This document shows positions 62,601 to 64,000 of a stretch of 64,000 nucleotides of DNA, piece by piece (the stretch's first letter is position 1; each line of letters begins with the position of its first letter). The notes beneath the pieces were generated by a model that saw nothing but the letters and a program-made list of their open reading frames with translations, ran no database searches and was not told the origin of the DNA. Where the stretch lies: positions 1 through 64,000 of the forward strand of contig NGBS01000036.1 in the NCBI GenBank assembly GCA_002245135.1, written 5' to 3'. The stretch comes from Proteromonas lacertae. Taxonomy: Eukaryota > Sar > Bigyra > Opalinata > Proteromonadidae. The translations under genes and the position numbers were made by a program.

Positions 62601-63119
62601 TTGGAACTGGTATTCTAATTCATGCTTATGGTAACGGTTAATTTTTTGCTTCATATTATTACCTTCAAGATCTTCTAACTTATTCTGTAACTCCCAAGAA
62701 CAATGAAGATAACTCAAATCGGCCCACTTGATGAATAACATTGTCACTTCAGTGTCATCTGCTGTGTCCATGTCCCAGCCAAATCTTGAGCCATTGTGAA
62801 TGAAATGAGTGTTGATATTACTATATTTTTGTTTAAACTCTCCGAATTTCATGGTGGCTCGCCTTAAAATAATACCAACTTTCGGACAGGATCCATCATT
62901 TACTTGAAGTTTGGGTGTAGTGTTCGATCTATAAGTATCTACATCAGAATCGTTGCTCATATCATATTCGCTATAGTTTTTTGATGTTGACTTCGCTGTT
63001 GACAATGGAGTGGAAGAAAATGTGATGTTAAGCGGTTCATCATCGGAGGATTGGTTTTCACCTGGGAACTCGAGGTCATCTACTAACTCGTCTTCAAAAT
63101 CGCTAGAATCAGAGGACAT
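56646..63119 (-). CDS. CHD1-type chromatin remodeller with C-terminal FYR domain
   Basis: 2157 residues from ATG 63117-63119, no intron needed. Chromodomain 1 near residues 85-165 (FIKWADLSYLHCSWE), chromodomain 2 near 335-385 (YLVKWESLAYKESTWEYL), SNF2 ATPase from about 415 with Walker A GLGKT near 442 and DEAH near 547, helicase C at 720-870 with CHRIGQ near 843, a SANT-like segment near 1040 (WSKSDRDKVISGLQQYGFGKW), long Ser/Thr/Gln-rich low complexity at about 1550-1700, and an FYRN/FYRC-like block at 1945-2075 (YIWPVGF; EICDGGDSGPLF; ASWVQVL). It would slide or space nucleosomes using ATP. The FYR domain at the end of a CHD protein is unusual. Acidic tail. Ordinary host gene, head end facing the calpain-like gene. 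Confidence 0.95.
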   Translation of the reverse strand: MSSDSSDFEDELVDDLEFPGENQSSDDEPLNITFSSTPLSTAKSTSKNYSEYDMSNDSDVDTYRSNTTPKLQVNDGSCPKVGIILRRATMKFGEFKQKYSNINTHFIHNGSRFGWDMDTADDTEVTMLFIKWADLSYLHCSWELQNKLEDLEGNNMKQKINRYHKHELEYQFQHEDFPYHQSEYLEIDRILDMRTIDNENYIPPKPKKRARRKTKKSPKSLSSPTSSTNSTPKKRGRPSKRQKLNESDESDSSNKKKNNKMEEEEDNDDSDDEDNERIELDLGNKKRRQSKSKKSTKDNMEIEEEEQEENEEDETTTPSSSSSSTLTTPTINDDINNPPTLDQYLVKWESLAYKESTWEYLDDLKKCDNYEHPIEVYHNRKNKSKIKFHLSEWRPHADVIAKTKILDKYKNGNELRNYQYEGVKWLVWNWIVNRNSILADEMGLGKTIQSICYIQNLYTLFKIPPPYLIIVPLSTLPNWKREIEEWSDFYSVTYHGDTLSRGMIHQYEWLDPQGKPLFDICLTTPEICKVCETVFQQIKWSVMIVDEAHKLKSMNNKTRSTIVSFEASNTVLLTGTPIQNDTTELFSLLNIIDPDKFDDLETFQEQFGNLKDASQVNQLHTVLKGYFLRRMKGDVETKLKPKQETIIEVELTTIQKRYYRAIYEKNAHYLYQGMAKNAVPSLMNVMLQLRKLCNHPYLINGIEEKILSEESISEKDENFYDKSMDMLIKTSGKMVLLEKLLLLLKEQGHRVLLFSQMVRMLDIIQDYLIYKGYKYERFDGTSNTMTRQNAIDRFSRKDSDVFIFLISTKAGGIGINLTAADTVIEFDSDWNPQNDIQAQARCHRIGQTKSVKIYRFITRKTYEQEMFNRASLKLGLDKAVLHNIEEGKSKDLMLSKKDMENLLKYGAYHIFQEEKEGISEKESKSFMEADIEDILKNRTQTVQLGKDSESLFSKASFVSNTLSDEIDIDDPDFWRKYTGIEDSFPPEVLLLDDRRDNNRRTTRNSMGLTPTGLIDDENGENGNGDYRYDRDDLQESYGSLRWSKSDRDKVISGLQQYGFGKWSEIQSLGSIYRRHTVQEVTELCVHIIAQWVRVYNIVKTTPAPDIEQYIKSGIGSGSVARREALAAVIERRSEFPVLEYIHPDIVRNNNDNENNNEEDKKGKSKSSPKFKKYFSSYEPIDLSNHTPHVLLKDLVIWKRWFTLYNKDMLVLSTLHDIRVIADELELYKPENRHKIIPLKGNINVPYNWWKKDDDYSLFVGCCKYGWNCVLEIMKDPELHFKHFPLFVCDEKAKEDDEEDENDENKVKDEKVDDVKEEKIKVKEEVEESTEMETEDTSSNTTAATTTTSTSLTKNAILLAHPEWPKFTLLARRLIRLLQAYQRNNVNSDGVIIGKKNGVRLNGGYSSASSSGKNNKFDAANRSTLWSKNEFRSVLNTLESYSLPENHPYNKGDPLKLDINQFSVDNDEFVKVICGEVLSNVVNKAIKAVNPEIKSVNHYTSCDLGYHLLSDPYGPYHFLYSQGKFYYKPMTSIYLKFLEMERYCRYLVVNRITTSNSISKSKDSHPKNTTNSTPDRKKSTPTPSQVETTETPSTTQPETANNSQIEITQSQSNSQAETSQAEEGTTPSQAEITSSQVESSQSNTQTEISTDTPSASQVESQPEGNIQSNTIETPTPSQSEPVTTTQSTPKKGSKTSKLSKTSKTKTKKDKEKDNNSSSTNNNNDNNNNNNTNPEELTVTNFISYHVATRIVDQMELLNILRKNILPCGEKNVKNWIVRINRAHPKQHEEMPEGWNPELHDYILFIFLEQYGSRSLGDLKKYKEFRGFLNESFSADAYHPCSNIRPLTDTLLMKRAKFLLRILLQSSPWDDPNMVDDDNIILAKPNISNLIDNNNNDNSHTYNNNNNISNNNNNIPDKPLSREEIYEKCKKQLEKTKLPIQCKGLTIISLGYIDTRRSYYNDKYIWPVGFISERETTSYMDASSRTIYRSEICDGGDSGPLFKVTAGDDPTHPSINKSCSASWVQVLIKIKKAKSKIGINKAGTSISGPETFGFAQPFIAELIEGLPGAIDCKFYTFREERYYPVYNSAKPTQQMQQSQELNMSDSNISSDATKRSRRTSTKYNSSYLYDDDDDDENEFEEAVLEDDDDNVDKKKAKIE

Positions 63120-63392
63120 TTTCTTTTAGAAGTTTGTAATTTTTGCAAAGATGATGATGATACAAGCTATTCTCAAAACTGCATCAGAAATTTCTGTCTT
63201 TTCATAGTCAAAAGATGAAGTAAGGCATTTCGTTGTAGTAATATTACTATTTCACATATTTTCATAGATTCAAGCATATGCATACCTTTTTTTACAATAA
63301 TATTACAATTTCAATAAATTACTTAGAAAACAAGTATAAAAACACAACAATAGTGATAATAAATCAAGATATAATATATAAAACTCATAAAT
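63120..63392. other. Intergenic between two host genes
   Basis: Upstream region of the CHD gene and 3' region of the calpain-like gene. No RNA gene or motif singled out. Confidence 0.5.
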
Positions 63393-64000
63393 TTAATGAG
63401 TTCTATGTTTTACTAAAATAAATTGAGATTCAGAAGAAACAGTCACAAAGAATGGTCCTAATTTATTCGGTTCAAAAGTAGCAGGCATAATATAATACGC
63501 TTCATTCTCAGAATTAGCTTCCAACATAAAACTATAAGGAGTTGAAACTTCATCCATTGGAACAAAGTCAGTTTGATCCCAAACTCTTCCTTCATAATGA
63601 ATTGGAGTTGTATTAGTTCCTTTTTCAAAATCTTTATCTGTAGAAACGTAGAAACCAATCATACAACCTACACTATCTTTAGCTATCTCTTTAGTCCAAG
63701 CTTTGTGTGGCCTTCTTAACGTTATTGTAACTTGAGCTGTATTGAATAAGGTTAATTTGAACTTTGGATTTTCTTGGTTATATTTGGGATGTAAATGCGA
63801 ACCTCCAGCTTGATGTTCAACCCAAGCACCAGCTAATGTTTGGTTGTACTTTGGTGATAATTCTGCAATATCCATTGGAGTATCACTGTGGATTAATATA
63901 CGATATTTACCTTCATAACCTGGTAATGATAAAGATGGAATAACAATTATTCCTTTTTTGATTATATCATTTGGTAATTTCTTTAATAACATTGAACCTA
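63393..64000 (-). CDS. Calpain-like protein, C-terminal part
   Basis: About 200 residues, still open at the window edge, so the gene continues beyond it. The end of one beta-sandwich (LPGYEGKYRILIHSD) is followed by a second: AGAWVEHQAGGSHLHPKYN, NPKFKLTLF, VTITLRRP, IGFYVSTD and YIMPATFEPNKLGPFFVTVSS. The AGGS...NPxFxLTL pattern is the calpain C2-like (domain III) signature, and two such domains in tandem suggest a calpain-7/PalB-like protease. The catalytic domain is outside the window, so activity cannot be judged. Confidence 0.8.
   Translation of the reverse strand, partial: GSMLLKKLPNDIIKKGIIVIPSLSLPGYEGKYRILIHSDTPMDIAELSPKYNQTLAGAWVEHQAGGSHLHPKYNQENPKFKLTLFNTAQVTITLRRPHKAWTKEIAKDSVGCMIGFYVSTDKDFEKGTNTTPIHYEGRVWDQTDFVPMDEVSTPYSFMLEANSENEAYYIMPATFEPNKLGPFFVTVSSESQFILVKHRTH

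Overview
The window looks like nuclear DNA of an AT-rich protist, most likely a dictyostelid social amoeba. The supporting signs are very AT-rich spacers, Asn/Gln/Ser/Asp homopolymer tracts inside a large chromatin-remodeller gene, fragments of modular polyketide synthase and ABCA-type transporter genes, and short AT-rich introns beginning GTAAGT or GTATAT. Only the right end (about 56.6-64 kb) is ordinary host gene space: a CHD-type remodeller and the end of a calpain-like gene, both on the minus strand. Nearly everything else is mobile DNA, much of it nested.

Region by region. (1) 465-10021 is a self-contained capsid-encoding element, here called P1. It has ~190-bp terminal inverted repeats (TIRs), an 8-bp flanking direct repeat, a retroviral-type integrase, a major-capsid-like protein, an A32/FtsK-like packaging ATPase, a membrane-anchored protein, zinc-binding proteins and a charged coiled-coil protein. 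No DNA polymerase is visible. (2) 10022-23285 is a graveyard: polyketide synthase remnants, then two large fold-back structures (F1, F2) holding HSP70 and ABCA fragments and one small hAT-like insertion. (3) 23286-43500 is a second, only distantly related capsid-encoding element, P2. Its major capsid, penton and packaging ATPase genes are recognisable, with several small basic virion-type proteins, and palindromic hairpins sit at both ends. It is interrupted at 35675-42101 by a visibly more GC-rich 6.4-kb element, C, which has its own TIRs and a 6-bp target duplication. (4) 43501-50170 is part of a second copy of P2, here P3, in inverted orientation. It retains genes that P2 lost. (5) 50171-56596 is a stack of DNA transposons: an old hAT fragment split by a 570-bp MITE; a hAT element (51011-56596) with an 8-bp duplication; and inside it a Mutator-like fold-back (51180-55693) with a 9-bp duplication, ~484-bp TIRs and an array of 121-bp satellite repeats. 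(6) 56646-64000 is host genes.

How the genes fit together. P1 and P2/P3 each carry a virion-morphogenesis set (capsid, packaging ATPase; P2 also a penton), so they are best read as Polinton-like viruses or capsid-encoding transposons integrated in the amoeba genome. P1 adds an integrase that could explain its own insertion. P2, P3 and C show no integrase of their own in this window. P2 genes share a promoter-like motif (core AACGGCTATA) and seem to carry short spliceosomal introns, which suggests transcription and splicing in the host nucleus. Several genes have single-base frame breaks or an internal stop, so these copies are partly decayed, or some breaks are assembly errors. Family assignments for the capsid, penton, ATPase and integrase rest on motifs and gene order read by eye; no database search was run.
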